Of a stretch of 64,000 bases of DNA, positions 7,110 to 16,665 are shown piece by piece. The stretch is from JAGLOK01 sp963675575 (GTDB taxonomy: Bacteria; Bacillota; Clostridia; Christensenellales; UMGS416). The stretch covers positions 1,302,001 to 1,366,000 of the forward strand of contig OY776378.1 in NCBI GenBank assembly GCA_963675575.1, read 5' to 3'. Every line of letters begins with the position of its first letter. Position 1 is the first letter of the stretch. The position numbers were made by a program, and so were the translations under genes. The notes under the pieces were generated by a model that worked only from the letters and a program-made list of their open reading frames with translations, searched no databases and was not told where the DNA came from.

Positions 7110-8499
7110 CATCGTCACATTAGTTCCGTATGTGAAGAGTATTTCCGGAGACCTTGAAACACCGGTTACGCTTTATTCAAAATACGTAGGCGAAAATCAA
7201 GGATTTTTACTTGAAAGCGCCGAAATGCCCAAAGGACGTTATTCCTTTATGGGCAAAGATCCATTTTTAACAATTAAATCGAAAAAAGACAAAGTTGTCG
7301 TAGAGCAGAGGGGCAAACTTTCTGTTGTAGACGGCAAAGCGCTTGATGTTACCCGAAAATATGTCGGGCGATACAAAGTTGTAAACAATTCCGACATACC
7401 TTTTGTAGGTGGCGCTGTAGGCTCTATAAGCTATGACGTGATAAGGCAATATGAGGATTTACCAAACTTAAACAAGGATGTTTTAGGGCTGCCCGACGTT
7501 AACTTGCTTTTTGTAAAAGAACTTATTGCGTTTGACCATCAGTTTCAAAAGATAAACTTAGTTGTGCTTGAAGAGAAAACCGCCCAAGGCAAAGAGAATG
7601 CAGAAAAAAAACTTGCCCAAATGGAAGAAGTTTTAAATTCACCACCCGTGCTGAAAAATATTGATCAAGATGTTATAAGCGGAAATGCCGTGCCAAATGT
7701 CACAAAAGATCAATATTGCGACATGGTAAACAAAGCGAAGCAATATATCTATGACGGCGACATATTCCAGGTGGTGCTTTCACAAAGATGGAAAGTGGAA
7801 TGTGATGCCGCCCCGTTTACACTATACCGAAAACTTAGGCAGATAAATCCTTCCGCATATCTTTTTTATTTTAATTTTGGAGATTATCAGGTGGCGGGAT
7901 CGTCTCCAGAAATGCTTGTTGGTGTAAGAGGGGATAAAGTAACCACCTGCCCTATCGCGGGCACCAGAAGACGCGGAAAAAACGCGGATGAAGACGCGGT
8001 TCTCGCCAAAGATTTGCTGGATGATCCCAAAGAACAGGCTGAGCATATAATGCTTGTGGATTTGGGCAGAAACGATATGGGACGCGTTGCCAAAATCGGA
8101 AGCGTGACTGTGCCTACCATGATGGAGGTGCGCAATTACTCGCACGTAATGCATCTTGTGTCGCTCGTTGAAGGCATAAAAAGAGATGAGATAGACTCTT
8201 TTGATGTACTGTCGGTGTTTTTGCCAGCCGGAACACTATCAGGGGCACCAAAAATACGCGCTATGGAGATAATAGAAGAGCTTGAGCCTGAAATGCGAGG
8301 TACATACGGAGGCGCGATTGGCTACTTTGGCTTTGACGGTGACATGGACATGTGCATCGCCATTCGCACCATGCTTATAAACGAAGGCAAAGTATATTTG
8401 CAGGCGGGAGCAGGCATTGTGGCCGACTCCATAGCCGAGAATGAATATGAAGAAACCGAAAGCAAGGCGAAAGCCCTGATGAAAGTTTTGAAAGGGTAG
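7105..8499 (+). CDS. trpE: Anthranilate synthase component I
   Basis: Large subunit of anthranilate synthase. With TrpG it converts chorismate and glutamine (or ammonia) to anthranilate, the first step of tryptophan synthesis. It has 464 residues, usual for the family. The tryptophan feedback motif LLES is at residues 35-38. The C-terminal chorismate-binding domain shows GSSPEMLV, CPIAGTRRRG and LSGAPKIRAMEIIEELEP. The start is fixed by GAGAGGAG just upstream of the ATG. It is the first gene of trpEGDCFBA, so control at its start would set expression of the operon. Confidence 0.97.
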   Translation: MSIVTLVPYVKSISGDLETPVTLYSKYVGENQGFLLESAEMPKGRYSFMGKDPFLTIKSKKDKVVVEQRGKLSVVDGKALDVTRKYVGRYKVVNNSDIPFVGGAVGSISYDVIRQYEDLPNLNKDVLGLPDVNLLFVKELIAFDHQFQKINLVVLEEKTAQGKENAEKKLAQMEEVLNSPPVLKNIDQDVISGNAVPNVTKDQYCDMVNKAKQYIYDGDIFQVVLSQRWKVECDAAPFTLYRKLRQINPSAYLFYFNFGDYQVAGSSPEMLVGVRGDKVTTCPIAGTRRRGKNADEDAVLAKDLLDDPKEQAEHIMLVDLGRNDMGRVAKIGSVTVPTMMEVRNYSHVMHLVSLVEGIKRDEIDSFDVLSVFLPAGTLSGAPKIRAMEIIEELEPEMRGTYGGAIGYFGFDGDMDMCIAIRTMLINEGKVYLQAGAGIVADSIAENEYEETESKAKALMKVLKG

Positions 8500-8506
8500 G
8501 CGCGCT

Positions 8507-9070
8507 ATGATTTTATTAATAGATAATTATGATTCATTCACATATAACGTATACCAATATGCGGGAAGCATTGACAGCGACATCAAGGTAGTTCGAAACG
8601 ATAAAATAACTCTGGATGAAATACGTGAAATGGCTCCCGATAAAATAATAATTTCACCAGGTCCGGGAACGCCGGATGACGCGGGCATAAGCATTGAAGC
8701 GATAAAGGAATTTGGCAAAACAATTCCTATTCTAGGCATCTGCTTAGGGCATCAGTGCATTGGCCAGGCCTTTGGAGCGACTGTGAGCCATGCTAAAAAA
8801 CTTTGCCATGGGAAATATTCGATGATAGAGCTGGGCGAAAGCACTATTTTCAAGGGTCTTGAAAGCCCAATGCAGGCGGCGAGATATCATTCTCTGGCTG
8901 TAATTGACGGAACTGTACCCGATTGTCTAAAGGTGACGGCCAGAACAGATGACGGTGAGATTATGGCGGTAGAACACATTGACTATCCGATATACGGCCT
9001 TCAGTTTCATCCTGAATCTATATATACTCCCGAAGGTATGAAACTGATTGAAAACTTTATACGCTTATAG
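8507..9070 (+). CDS. trpG: Anthranilate synthase component II (glutamine amidotransferase)
   Basis: Class I glutamine amidotransferase that supplies ammonia to TrpE; 187 residues, normal. The triad is visible: Cys79 (GICLGHQ), His168 and Glu170 (QFHPES). Other conserved elements are DNYDSFTYN at the N-terminus and SPGPGTPDDAG forming the oxyanion region. It follows trpE after 7 bases and is not fused to TrpE or TrpD. In some bacteria this subunit is shared with folate synthesis (PabA); no pabB gene is seen here, so only the tryptophan role is supported. Confidence 0.97.
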   Translation: MILLIDNYDSFTYNVYQYAGSIDSDIKVVRNDKITLDEIREMAPDKIIISPGPGTPDDAGISIEAIKEFGKTIPILGICLGHQCIGQAFGATVSHAKKLCHGKYSMIELGESTIFKGLESPMQAARYHSLAVIDGTVPDCLKVTARTDDGEIMAVEHIDYPIYGLQFHPESIYTPEGMKLIENFIRL

Positions 9071-9082
9071 AAAGGAAAGAAA

Positions 9083-10099
9083 ATGATACGCGATAATTTG
9101 ATTAAAGTAGTTAATAAAAATGATTTGAGCCCGCAAGAGATGACAGACGCCATGACGGAGATAATGAGCGGCGAAGTCAGCGAAATCGAAATAAGCGCTT
9201 TTCTTACCGCTCTTAAAATGAAAGGCGAAACGGTTGATGAAATATCCGCGGCCGCGAAAGTCCTGAGGGAAAAAGCTTTAAGCGTTGATTTGAGTGAATA
9301 CTACACTCTTGACACTTGCGGAACAGGTGGAGACTCGCTGGGGACTTATAATATTTCCACAGCTGTGGCTTTTGTAGCCGCGGCGGCAGGGATAAAGGTG
9401 GTAAAACACGGAAACCGCTCGATATCCAGCAAATGCGGAAGCGCGGATGTGCTGGAGGAGTTGGGAATAAACATCACGCTTAGCCCTGAGCAAATTAAAA
9501 TGTGCGTCGAAGAAGTCGGAATGGGATTTTTATTCGCGCCCAGCCACCATAAGGCGATGAAACATGTCATGGGCGTACGTCGAACACTTGGCTTTAGAAC
9601 GATGTTTAATATTCTCGGTCCTTTGAGCAATCCCGCAGAAGCGAAGGTACAGGTTTTAGGGGTTTTTGATAAAGACCTTGTTGAACCAATGGCACAAGTG
9701 CTGAAAAAAGTTGGTGTGGAACGTGCGCTGGTTGTGCATGGCAAAGATGGATTGGATGAGATTTCGGTATGCGATTCAACGTATATCGCAGAACTTAAAG
9801 ACGGAAAAGTTAAAACGTATGAGCTTACTCCCGAAGAATTCGGATTTAAGAGAGCGGAGCTTTCCGATATCAGAGGCGGAAGTGCTAAAGAAAACGCGGG
9901 AATAATAAAGGATCTTTTGCGAGGGAAAGACTACTCACCAAAACTCGATATTTTATTGCTAAACGCTGGAGCGGCCTTATATGTCGGAAATAAAGCAGAC
10001 AGCATAAAGGATGGAATCACACTTGCCAGAGCGATAATTACTTCAGGCAAGGCAATGGACGTGCTAAAACAATTGGCAGAATTCACATCTGCATTATGA
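9083..10099 (+). CDS. trpD: Anthranilate phosphoribosyltransferase
   Basis: Transfers the phosphoribosyl group of PRPP to anthranilate, the second step of tryptophan synthesis. It has 338 residues. The glycine-rich PRPP loop GTGGD is at residues 80-84, followed by YNISTAVAF and the anthranilate/PRPP region KHGNRSISSKCGSADVLEELG. FRTMFNILGPLSNP and VVHGKDGLDEIS are further family signatures. AAAGGAAAG precedes the ATG. Its stop overlaps the trpC start (ATGA at 10096-10099), implying translational coupling. Confidence 0.97.
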   Translation: MIRDNLIKVVNKNDLSPQEMTDAMTEIMSGEVSEIEISAFLTALKMKGETVDEISAAAKVLREKALSVDLSEYYTLDTCGTGGDSLGTYNISTAVAFVAAAAGIKVVKHGNRSISSKCGSADVLEELGINITLSPEQIKMCVEEVGMGFLFAPSHHKAMKHVMGVRRTLGFRTMFNILGPLSNPAEAKVQVLGVFDKDLVEPMAQVLKKVGVERALVVHGKDGLDEISVCDSTYIAELKDGKVKTYELTPEEFGFKRAELSDIRGGSAKENAGIIKDLLRGKDYSPKLDILLLNAGAALYVGNKADSIKDGITLARAIITSGKAMDVLKQLAEFTSAL

Positions 10100-10887
10100 A
10101 TACTCCGTCAATACTTAAAAAAATTGTCGCCAAAAAGAAGATAAGGCTGATTGAAGAAAAAATAACAATAAGCCTTAGCGAAATGATTGAATTGTCAAGC
10201 AAGGCTGAAAGCAAACCAAGCTTTAGCCAAACCTTAAAAAAAGATGGGTTGTCGATTATTGGTGAGATAAAAAAAGCTTCACCTTCAAAAGGCCTAATCC
10301 GACAGGATTTTAATCCGGTCGCATTGGCTAAAGAATATGAAAACTGCGTTGATGCCCTATCGGTGCTTACCGAGGAAGACTTTTTCTTGGGAAGTCCATC
10401 GTATCTTGCGGAGGTTGCGGCATCGGTAAATCTTCCTATTCTTCGCAAAGATTTTATTATCGACGCATACCAGATATATCAGGCGAAAGCGCTTGGAGCA
10501 AGCGCGATACTTCTTATTTTGGCGATATTGAGCCCCAGCGAGCTTGAAGAATATATAAAGCTTGCAAATGGGCTGGGACTTGAGGCTTTGGTTGAAACCC
10601 ACAGCGTGGAGGAAGCAAAAATAGCATTGGAAGCTGGAGCTAATATAATAGGAATCAATAACCGTGACCTTAATACGTTTGACGTGGACTTGGATACGAC
10701 ATTAGACATAGCAAAAATAATTCCGCAGGGCAAAATTTTAATAAGCGAAAGCGGATTTCACACTGGTGAGGACATAGCACACATAAAAGACGCGCAGATA
10801 GATGGTATACTTGTGGGCGAAAGCTTTATGAAGTGCGGTGATATTAATGCTAAAGCCAAGGAGTTTAAAAATGCGTACGCAAATTAA
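10096..10887 (+). CDS. trpC: Indole-3-glycerol phosphate synthase
   Basis: TIM-barrel enzyme that closes the ring of CdRP to give indole-3-glycerol phosphate; 263 residues. Recognisable elements are IGEIKKASPSKG, the catalytic Lys region LRKDFIIDAYQIYQA, GLEALVETHS, IGINNRDLNTF and ISESGFHTGEDI. It is separate from TrpF, unlike the fused enzyme of enterobacteria. It overlaps trpD by 4 bases and trpF by 17 bases, consistent with tight coupling in the operon. Confidence 0.97.
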   Translation: MNTPSILKKIVAKKKIRLIEEKITISLSEMIELSSKAESKPSFSQTLKKDGLSIIGEIKKASPSKGLIRQDFNPVALAKEYENCVDALSVLTEEDFFLGSPSYLAEVAASVNLPILRKDFIIDAYQIYQAKALGASAILLILAILSPSELEEYIKLANGLGLEALVETHSVEEAKIALEAGANIIGINNRDLNTFDVDLDTTLDIAKIIPQGKILISESGFHTGEDIAHIKDAQIDGILVGESFMKCGDINAKAKEFKNAYAN

Positions 10888-11521
10888 AATATGCGGCATA
10901 ACATCTCTCCTTGAAGTTGAGTTTATAAATCAAATGGATGTAGACTATGTTGGATTTGTATTTGCCGAAAGCAAAAGAAAAGTGAGCTCGGATAAAGCTC
11001 AAATGATTTCAAAGGCATTGAGAGCGGATATAAAAAAGTGCGGAGTGTTCGTTGAAAGCACAGTAAATGAAATCAACGAAATTGCGAAAATTGCGAATCT
11101 AGACATAGCGCAGGTACACAAAAACTACACTGAGGAAATGATAACTCAAATTAAAATACCAGTGTGGTATGCAGTGAATATTAAAGATGAACGTAGTATT
11201 ACAGAAGCTAATGCGATAAGCCGATATAAGAATGTGGTTGGAATTGTCGCGGACTCTTATGTGGTGGGGCAAAGCGGAGGTACGGGAAAGACGTTTAACT
11301 GGGATTTGCTCGAAGGAATTAACAAAGGGACTTTTTTAGTTTTAGCAGGCGGATTAAATGGCAATAATGTCAGCGAAGCTATATCAAAGGTAAAATCAAA
11401 TGTGGTTGATATATCAAGCGGAGCTGAAGAAAATATTAATGGCGAGATACTAAAAAGCGAAGAAAAAGTTCGCGAATTGGTTAGGAAGGTGAAAGCTTAT
11501 GAGCTCAACCAAGTTCGGTGA
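10871..11521 (+). CDS. trpF: Phosphoribosylanthranilate isomerase
   Basis: Amadori rearrangement of PRA to CdRP in tryptophan synthesis; 216 residues, TIM barrel. The N-terminal motif is KICGITSLLEVE with the catalytic Cys. DYVGFVFAESKRKV and the C-terminal phosphate/Asp region VVDISSGAEE follow. The ATG at 10871 is chosen because AAGGAG at 10858-10863 precedes it and MRTQIKICG is the usual start; an in-frame upstream ATG lies deep in trpC. It overlaps trpB by 23 bases. The residue pattern is more divergent than in the other trp proteins, as is common for TrpF. Confidence 0.94.
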   Translation: MRTQIKICGITSLLEVEFINQMDVDYVGFVFAESKRKVSSDKAQMISKALRADIKKCGVFVESTVNEINEIAKIANLDIAQVHKNYTEEMITQIKIPVWYAVNIKDERSITEANAISRYKNVVGIVADSYVVGQSGGTGKTFNWDLLEGINKGTFLVLAGGLNGNNVSEAISKVKSNVVDISSGAEENINGEILKSEEKVRELVRKVKAYELNQVR

Positions 11522-12686
11522 ATTCGGAGGGCAGTATGTTCCCGAATCATTGATGAGGCCTCTCAAAGAATTGGAAGAGGCATATGAAGAAACGAAAAAA
11601 GACCCGAAATTTTGGGAAGAATATAATTATTACATCAGGGAATATGCAGGTGGACCCACTCCGCTTTATTTTGCGCAAAATCTAACAGAAGATCTGGGCG
11701 GCGCGAAAGTTTATCTTAAGCGCGAAGATTTAAACCACACGGGCGCTCACAAAATAAACAATGTGTTAGGTCAGATTATATTGGCTAAGCGCATGGGAAA
11801 AAAGAAGGTAATAGCAGAGACCGGCGCAGGACAGCATGGCGTGGCCACGGCAACGGCGGCAGCTCTCTTTAAAATGGAATGCACAGTGTTTATGGGAAAA
11901 GAAGACATGGAGAGGCAAGAACTCAATGTCTTTCGCATGGAAATGCTTGGAGCGAAGGTAGTTCCTGCCTTAAGCGGAACACAAACACTGAAAGACGCCA
12001 CCAATGAGGCGATAAGAGATTGGGTGAGGAGCGCGGAAGACACTTTTTATGTTATAGGCTCAGTTGTCGGGCCACATCCGTATCCTACTATGGTGCGTGA
12101 CTTCCAACGCATAATAGGCGATGAAATCAGAAAGTCGGTGCTTAAAAAAGAGGGCAGGCTTCCCGATTTGCTTATAGCTTGTGTGGGCGGAGGAAGCAAC
12201 GCGGCGGGAATGTTTTATCCATTCATAGAAGATGAAAGCGTGGAACTTATCGGTGTTGAGGCTGCGGGCAAGGGGATAGACACTCCATTGCATGCGGCGA
12301 CGTTCGCAAAAGGGCGCAAAGGCATCATCCACGGCATGAAGACGTATCTCATTCAAGATGATGATGGCAATGTGTATCCAGTGTATTCGATTTCCGCGGG
12401 ACTTGATTATCCCGGCGTTGGCCCGGAGCATTCATATTTCTATGAAAGCGGACGTGCGGAATACGTGAGCATCACGGATGATGAGTCAATAGAGGCTTTA
12501 CATTATCTGTCAAGGACTGAAGGCATTATACCGGCTATTGAAAGCGCTCACGCAGTGGCACACGCGATGAAAATTGTTCCTACAATGAGCAAAGATAAAA
12601 TTGTTGTGATTAACATATCGGGCAGAGGCGACAAGGATATGCACACGGTCATAGAGCTTGCAAAGAAGGAAAAAGAAGATGAATAG
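11499..12686 (+). CDS. trpB: Tryptophan synthase beta chain
   Basis: PLP enzyme condensing indole with serine to tryptophan, in an alpha2-beta2 complex with TrpA; 395 residues. It begins with the typical EFGGQYVPE. The PLP lysine is Lys85 in HTGAHKIN. GAGQHGVATA, VGGGSNA (phosphate binding) and HAVAHAMK follow. It is the standard TrpB1 type used with TrpA, not the longer TrpB2. Its ribosome site lies within the end of trpF, and it overlaps trpA by 8 bases (ATGAATAG). Confidence 0.98.
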   Translation: MSSTKFGEFGGQYVPESLMRPLKELEEAYEETKKDPKFWEEYNYYIREYAGGPTPLYFAQNLTEDLGGAKVYLKREDLNHTGAHKINNVLGQIILAKRMGKKKVIAETGAGQHGVATATAAALFKMECTVFMGKEDMERQELNVFRMEMLGAKVVPALSGTQTLKDATNEAIRDWVRSAEDTFYVIGSVVGPHPYPTMVRDFQRIIGDEIRKSVLKKEGRLPDLLIACVGGGSNAAGMFYPFIEDESVELIGVEAAGKGIDTPLHAATFAKGRKGIIHGMKTYLIQDDDGNVYPVYSISAGLDYPGVGPEHSYFYESGRAEYVSITDDESIEALHYLSRTEGIIPAIESAHAVAHAMKIVPTMSKDKIVVINISGRGDKDMHTVIELAKKEKEDE

Positions 12687-13452
12687 GATAACTGCGAAAT
12701 TTGAAGAGCTTAAAAAAGAGGGCAAAACTGCCTTTATAGGATATGTGACCGCAGGCGACCCAAGCATCGAAAAGACAGTTGGGCTGGTGCACGCGTTGGA
12801 GGATGGTGGTGCGGACATAGTTGAGATTGGCATCCCGTATTCTGATCCTCTGGCTGACGGCGCTGTGATTCAGGCTGCGGGGCTTCGCGCATTTCAAAAT
12901 GACATCAAGGTCAGCGAGGTATTTGACGCTGTAGTTAAGATAAGAAAAACAACGAGCATACCTTTGCTTTTTTTGGTTTACTTTAACACTATTTATAGCA
13001 TGGGAAAAGAAGCATTTGTGAAGCGTTGCGAGGAAGTTGGGATAGACGGGCTTATTGTACCTGATTTGCCCCTTGAAGAACGCGAAGAACTTAAAATATT
13101 TACCGACCAAGAAGATATCTGTTTGATACCGCTTGTCGCACCTACCTCGAAGGATAGAGTAAAAGCTATTTCGGAGGGTTCTTCCGGATTCATTTATTGC
13201 GTTTCGACTATGGGAATAACAGGTATGCGCAATGAGTTCAGAGATGACATCATAGAATATATTAATGACGTGAAAAGCCAGACGAACCTGCCTGTTGCCG
13301 TCGGTTTTGGAATCGGAAACAAAGAAGCGGTCGAGTTTTTCTCAAAATATGCAGATGGTGTAATCGTTGGGTCAGCCATTGTTAATAAAATATATGAAAG
13401 CAATGCGGATGCTGAAGAACTCAAAAAATTTGTTGCAGGATTGAAAGGTTAA
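12679..13452 (+). CDS. trpA: Tryptophan synthase alpha chain
   Basis: Cleaves indole-3-glycerol phosphate to indole, which is channelled to TrpB; 257 residues, TIM barrel. The catalytic Glu is in VEIGIPYSDP and the catalytic Asp region is FIGYVTAGDPS. The C-terminal phosphate loop is AVGFGIGNKEAV...GVIVGSAIV. The ATG at 12679 (MNRITAKF) is preferred over one 21 bases upstream, because it gives the usual N-terminus and has an AGAAGGAAAAAGAAG purine tract ahead of it. It is the last gene of the operon and is followed by a terminator at 13554-13584. Confidence 0.97.
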   Translation: MNRITAKFEELKKEGKTAFIGYVTAGDPSIEKTVGLVHALEDGGADIVEIGIPYSDPLADGAVIQAAGLRAFQNDIKVSEVFDAVVKIRKTTSIPLLFLVYFNTIYSMGKEAFVKRCEEVGIDGLIVPDLPLEEREELKIFTDQEDICLIPLVAPTSKDRVKAISEGSSGFIYCVSTMGITGMRNEFRDDIIEYINDVKSQTNLPVAVGFGIGNKEAVEFFSKYADGVIVGSAIVNKIYESNADAEELKKFVAGLKG

Positions 13453-13507
13453 TCTAAGGTAAGGTTACTTTTGCGCAGGATATTTATGATTATTTAGTCA
13501 AAAAGGT

Positions 13508-13530
13508 TATATAGCACTGGTTGCTATATA
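13508..13530 (+). other. Hairpin after trpA
   Basis: TATATAGCA (13508-13516) and TGCTATATA (13522-13530) pair perfectly around CTGGT. No T-run follows directly. It may protect the 3' end of the trp transcript or slow polymerase ahead of the real terminator 24 bases on. Confidence 0.45.
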
Positions 13531-13553
13531 TACTCTCTTTATATTTATTTTTA

Positions 13554-13584
13554 TGGAAAGCTTTTTAAGCTTTCCACTTTTTTT
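13554..13584 (+). terminator. Intrinsic terminator of the trp operon
   Basis: A 10-bp perfect stem TGGAAAGCTT/AAGCTTTCCA with a TTT loop is followed by a C and a run of seven T. It lies 100 bases after the trpA stop. Confidence 0.9.
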
Positions 13585-13602
13585 ACGACATTCATTATTC
13601 CT

Positions 13603-13631
13603 TTGAAATCAAACATAGCAGATGATATAAT
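13603..13631 (+). promoter_or_regulatory. Promoter of dprA-trmFO-hslVU
   Basis: TTGAAA (13603-13608), an exact 17-base spacer and TATAAT (13626-13631): a near-consensus sigma-A promoter placed just after the trp terminator. Confidence 0.8.
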
Positions 13632-13705
13632 CATATAAATTGTGAAAAGTATTAGCAGAAAGAAATTAAGTGCGGGCAATTTTAAATAGTGCCCAGAGGA
13701 AAATA

Positions 13706-14818
13706 GTGGCATATACCCAAGAAGAAAAAATCTGGCTTTGGCTTGCCAGCATAGAAAACGTTGGAGTTGCAACCTTCAAAAAAATATTGAATTTTTATGA
13801 AGGTGATATTTTTCTGGCAAAAAAAATGCTTAGAGCCGATATAGAAAAAATTGGACTTGGAGCAAAGACTCAAAAAAGCGTCTATAAAAGGTATGAAGGA
13901 TCGGGTTCGGACCAATATGCCGATATCTTGGAGAAGAAAGATATTAAAGCATTAACCCTCATTTCAGAAGAATACCCAGAACTTCTAAAGCAAATATACG
14001 ATCCTCCGATTGCTCTTTTTTGCAAGGGGGACATATCAGTTTTAAATCATTCCAAAAAACTTGCGGTGGTAGGCACGAGGCGGCCTACGCGTTATGGGGA
14101 TATGGCGGCTTTGGAAATTTGCGAGGGAGTGGCCTCAAATGGTGTATGTATCATTTCGGGAATGGCACGGGGAATTGATACGACAGCTCATAAGGCTGCT
14201 TTGGCAATGAATGCGCCAACAATAGCTGTGCTTGGCTGCGGGGTGGATGTGGTGTATCCTCGGGAGAACAAGAAGATATATGAAGAGATAGTCCAAAACG
14301 GTGTTGTTATATCTGAATACCCGATTGGAACACAGCCGCTGCCGGGATATTTTCCTGCAAGAAACAGGATAATAAGCGGCTTGTCAAACGGAGTTTTGGT
14401 GGTGGAAGCGGCAGACAAAAGCGGAACGCTTATTACCATTGAATACGCGCAGTCGCAGGGCAGGGAAGTGCTTGCCGTGCCGGGAAACATAACATCCGAA
14501 AAATCAAAGACACCAAACAAATTAATCCGTGACGGTGCGGGTGTGGTGATATCTTATAAAGATATTTTGTCGTGGTTTAATTGGTCGGAAACCGCGATTT
14601 CCTCTGAGAAAATTAACAAACAGCCTGCTATTAAACAACTGACAATTCAGGAGCTTTCAATTATAAAAGAGTTGGAGCTTGGGGAAACATTGTTTGACGA
14701 ACTGCTCGCAAACACTGATTTTTCCTCACCGCAACTGACTGCCATGCTTGTAACCATGGAAATAAAGGGAATCGTGGACAGACTTCCGGGAAATAAATAT
14801 GCATTAAAAGGACGTTAA
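13706..14818 (+). CDS. dprA: DNA processing protein DprA/Smf
   Basis: DprA binds incoming single-stranded DNA and loads RecA in natural transformation; it is also widely kept in non-competent bacteria. From the GTG at 13706 it has 370 residues. That start has AGAGG at 13695-13699 and is preferred over an in-frame GTG at 13670 with no ribosome site. An N-terminal helix-hairpin-helix/SAM-like part precedes the Rossmann-like core VVGTRRPTRYG, IISGMARGIDTTAH, VLGCGVDVVYP and FPARNRIISGLS. A C-terminal winged-helix-like domain follows. It is first in an operon with trmFO, which starts 1 base after its stop. Confidence 0.94.
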   Translation: MAYTQEEKIWLWLASIENVGVATFKKILNFYEGDIFLAKKMLRADIEKIGLGAKTQKSVYKRYEGSGSDQYADILEKKDIKALTLISEEYPELLKQIYDPPIALFCKGDISVLNHSKKLAVVGTRRPTRYGDMAALEICEGVASNGVCIISGMARGIDTTAHKAALAMNAPTIAVLGCGVDVVYPRENKKIYEEIVQNGVVISEYPIGTQPLPGYFPARNRIISGLSNGVLVVEAADKSGTLITIEYAQSQGREVLAVPGNITSEKSKTPNKLIRDGAGVVISYKDILSWFNWSETAISSEKINKQPAIKQLTIQELSIIKELELGETLFDELLANTDFSSPQLTAMLVTMEIKGIVDRLPGNKYALKGR

Positions 14819-14819
14819 T

Positions 14820-16118
14820 ATGATAAATGTAATCGGGGCAGGTCTTGCAGGTTGCGAGGCTGTATGGCAGATTGCCCAATGGGGGATAAAGGTAAACCTT
14901 TACGAGATGAAGCCAATCAAAAAGTCGCCAGCACATGAGCTGGACACTTTGGCGGAGCTAGTTTGCTCCAATTCATTAAAAGCAAATAACATTGAAAGCG
15001 CATCCGGTCTTCTGAAAGAAGAGATGCGTATTTTTGGCTCGCTTATTATTGAAGGCGCGGACAAACACAGCGTGCCGGCCGGCGGAGCTTTGGCGGTGGA
15101 CAGGGAAGCGTTCTCCGAATATATCACAGAAAAAATCGCGTCTCACGAAAATATCACGGTAATACATAAAGAGATATGCGAATTGCCCGAAGGAATAAAC
15201 ATCATTGCAACCGGGCCTCTGACGTCGGACGGTCTTTCTGAGCAAATAAAGAAATTAGCCGGAGTCAGTCTGTTTTTTTACGATGCGGCAGCTCCCATTG
15301 TGGCGGCGGAATCAATAGACATGAATATAGCATTTAAGGGCTCACGCTACAATAAAGGGGATGACTATATAAACTGCCCCATGAATGAGGAGCAATATAA
15401 CAGATTTTATGAGAGGCTTCTTGCGGCTGAGACCGCATCTGTGCATGGCTTTGAGGACAATCATGTTTTTGAAAGCTGTATGCCGATTGAAAACATCGCC
15501 AAACGCGGTAAAATGACGATGGCCTTCGGCCCGCTGAAACCGGTAGGAATCTCTAACCCTCATACGGATAGCCGTCCGTACGCTGTTGTGCAGCTTAGGC
15601 AAGACAACGAAAGCGCCACGATGTACAATATGGTGGGCTTTCAAACGCGGCTTAAATTCGGAGAGCAAAAAGAGGTGTTTAGGATGATACCCGGTCTTGA
15701 AAAGGCAGAGTTTTTAAGATACGGCGTAATGCATAAAAATACTTATATAAATTCGCCTAAATTGCTAAACCATGACTGCTCGATGAAAGAGAATAACGCA
15801 ATATATTTCGCGGGACAAATTATGGGTGTTGAAGGCTATGTCGAATCTGCGGCAAGCGGGCTGTGGACAGGAATGAACCTAGCCAGAAAGGTTTTAGGCG
15901 AAGAGCCTTTAAGCCCCGATGAAGAGACAATGATAGGCGCTCTTATAGGATATTGCACCGATAACGACACAGAAAGTTTACAGCCGATAAATGCGAATTA
16001 TGGTATAATATCACCACTTGCAAAAAGAGTGCGAGGCAAAAAAGAAAGAAGAGCGGAGTATTCAAACAGGGCCTTGGAAAAGACCAAGAATATTCTGCAG
16101 AAAATAGAAAGGCAATAA
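14820..16118 (+). CDS. trmFO: Folate-dependent tRNA (uracil-54-C5)-methyltransferase TrmFO
   Basis: FAD- and methylene-tetrahydrofolate-dependent enzyme that makes ribothymidine at tRNA position 54, the usual system in Gram-positive bacteria. It has 432 residues. The N-terminal FAD motif GAGLAGCEA is at residues 5-13, followed by LYEMKP, ELVCSNSLKAN and the C-terminal IYFAGQIMGVEGYVESAASG. It follows dprA directly. In Bacillus subtilis topA lies between these two genes and xerC follows; both are absent here. Confidence 0.96.
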   Translation: MINVIGAGLAGCEAVWQIAQWGIKVNLYEMKPIKKSPAHELDTLAELVCSNSLKANNIESASGLLKEEMRIFGSLIIEGADKHSVPAGGALAVDREAFSEYITEKIASHENITVIHKEICELPEGINIIATGPLTSDGLSEQIKKLAGVSLFFYDAAAPIVAAESIDMNIAFKGSRYNKGDDYINCPMNEEQYNRFYERLLAAETASVHGFEDNHVFESCMPIENIAKRGKMTMAFGPLKPVGISNPHTDSRPYAVVQLRQDNESATMYNMVGFQTRLKFGEQKEVFRMIPGLEKAEFLRYGVMHKNTYINSPKLLNHDCSMKENNAIYFAGQIMGVEGYVESAASGLWTGMNLARKVLGEEPLSPDEETMIGALIGYCTDNDTESLQPINANYGIISPLAKRVRGKKERRAEYSNRALEKTKNILQKIERQ

Positions 16119-16121
16119 AAA

Positions 16122-16661
16122 ATGGAATTTAGAGGAACAACAATAGTTGCGGTAAAAAAGGATGGCGTTTGCGCTATAGCCGGCGACGGACAGGTGACAA
16201 GCGGGCAGCAAACCATTATGAAAGCTACAGCTAAAAAAGTTAAGCGTATTTATAACGATCAGGTCGTCATAGGCTTTGCGGGATCTGTGGCCGATGCTTT
16301 TTCTTTAAGCGAAAAGTTTGAAGGCAAACTTCAGGAGTTTTCAGGAAATTTAAAAAGAGCGGCTGTCGAGCTTGCAAGGGATTGGCGCGGCGATAAAGTT
16401 TTGCGAAAGCTTGAAGCGCTAATGATAGTGGCGGACAAGGAAGATTTGCTTGTGGTGTCAGGCGGCGGCGAAGTCATACATCCAGATGACGAGATTGCGG
16501 CCATTGGCTCAGGAGGCAACTACGCGCTGGCGGCGGCAAGAGCGCTTAAAAACAATACTGATTTGTCTGCCAGTGACATTGCGGAAAAGTCTTTGAAAAT
16601 AGCCAGTGAGCTTTGTGTTTTCACAAACGACAATATTACGATTGAAACAATAGGTGAGTAA
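16122..16661 (+). CDS. hslV: ATP-dependent protease subunit HslV (ClpQ)
   Basis: Proteolytic subunit of the HslVU (ClpQY) protease, proteasome beta-type fold, 179 residues. The N-terminus reads MEFRGTTIVAV; removal of the first five residues would expose the catalytic Thr6. GDGQVTSGQQTIMK and GFAGSVADAFSL are conserved. It starts 3 bases after trmFO and ends within the region used for the hslU ribosome site. It acts only with the HslU unfoldase encoded next. Confidence 0.97.
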   Translation: MEFRGTTIVAVKKDGVCAIAGDGQVTSGQQTIMKATAKKVKRIYNDQVVIGFAGSVADAFSLSEKFEGKLQEFSGNLKRAAVELARDWRGDKVLRKLEALMIVADKEDLLVVSGGGEVIHPDDEIAAIGSGGNYALAAARALKNNTDLSASDIAEKSLKIASELCVFTNDNITIETIGE

Positions 16662-16665
16662 ACAA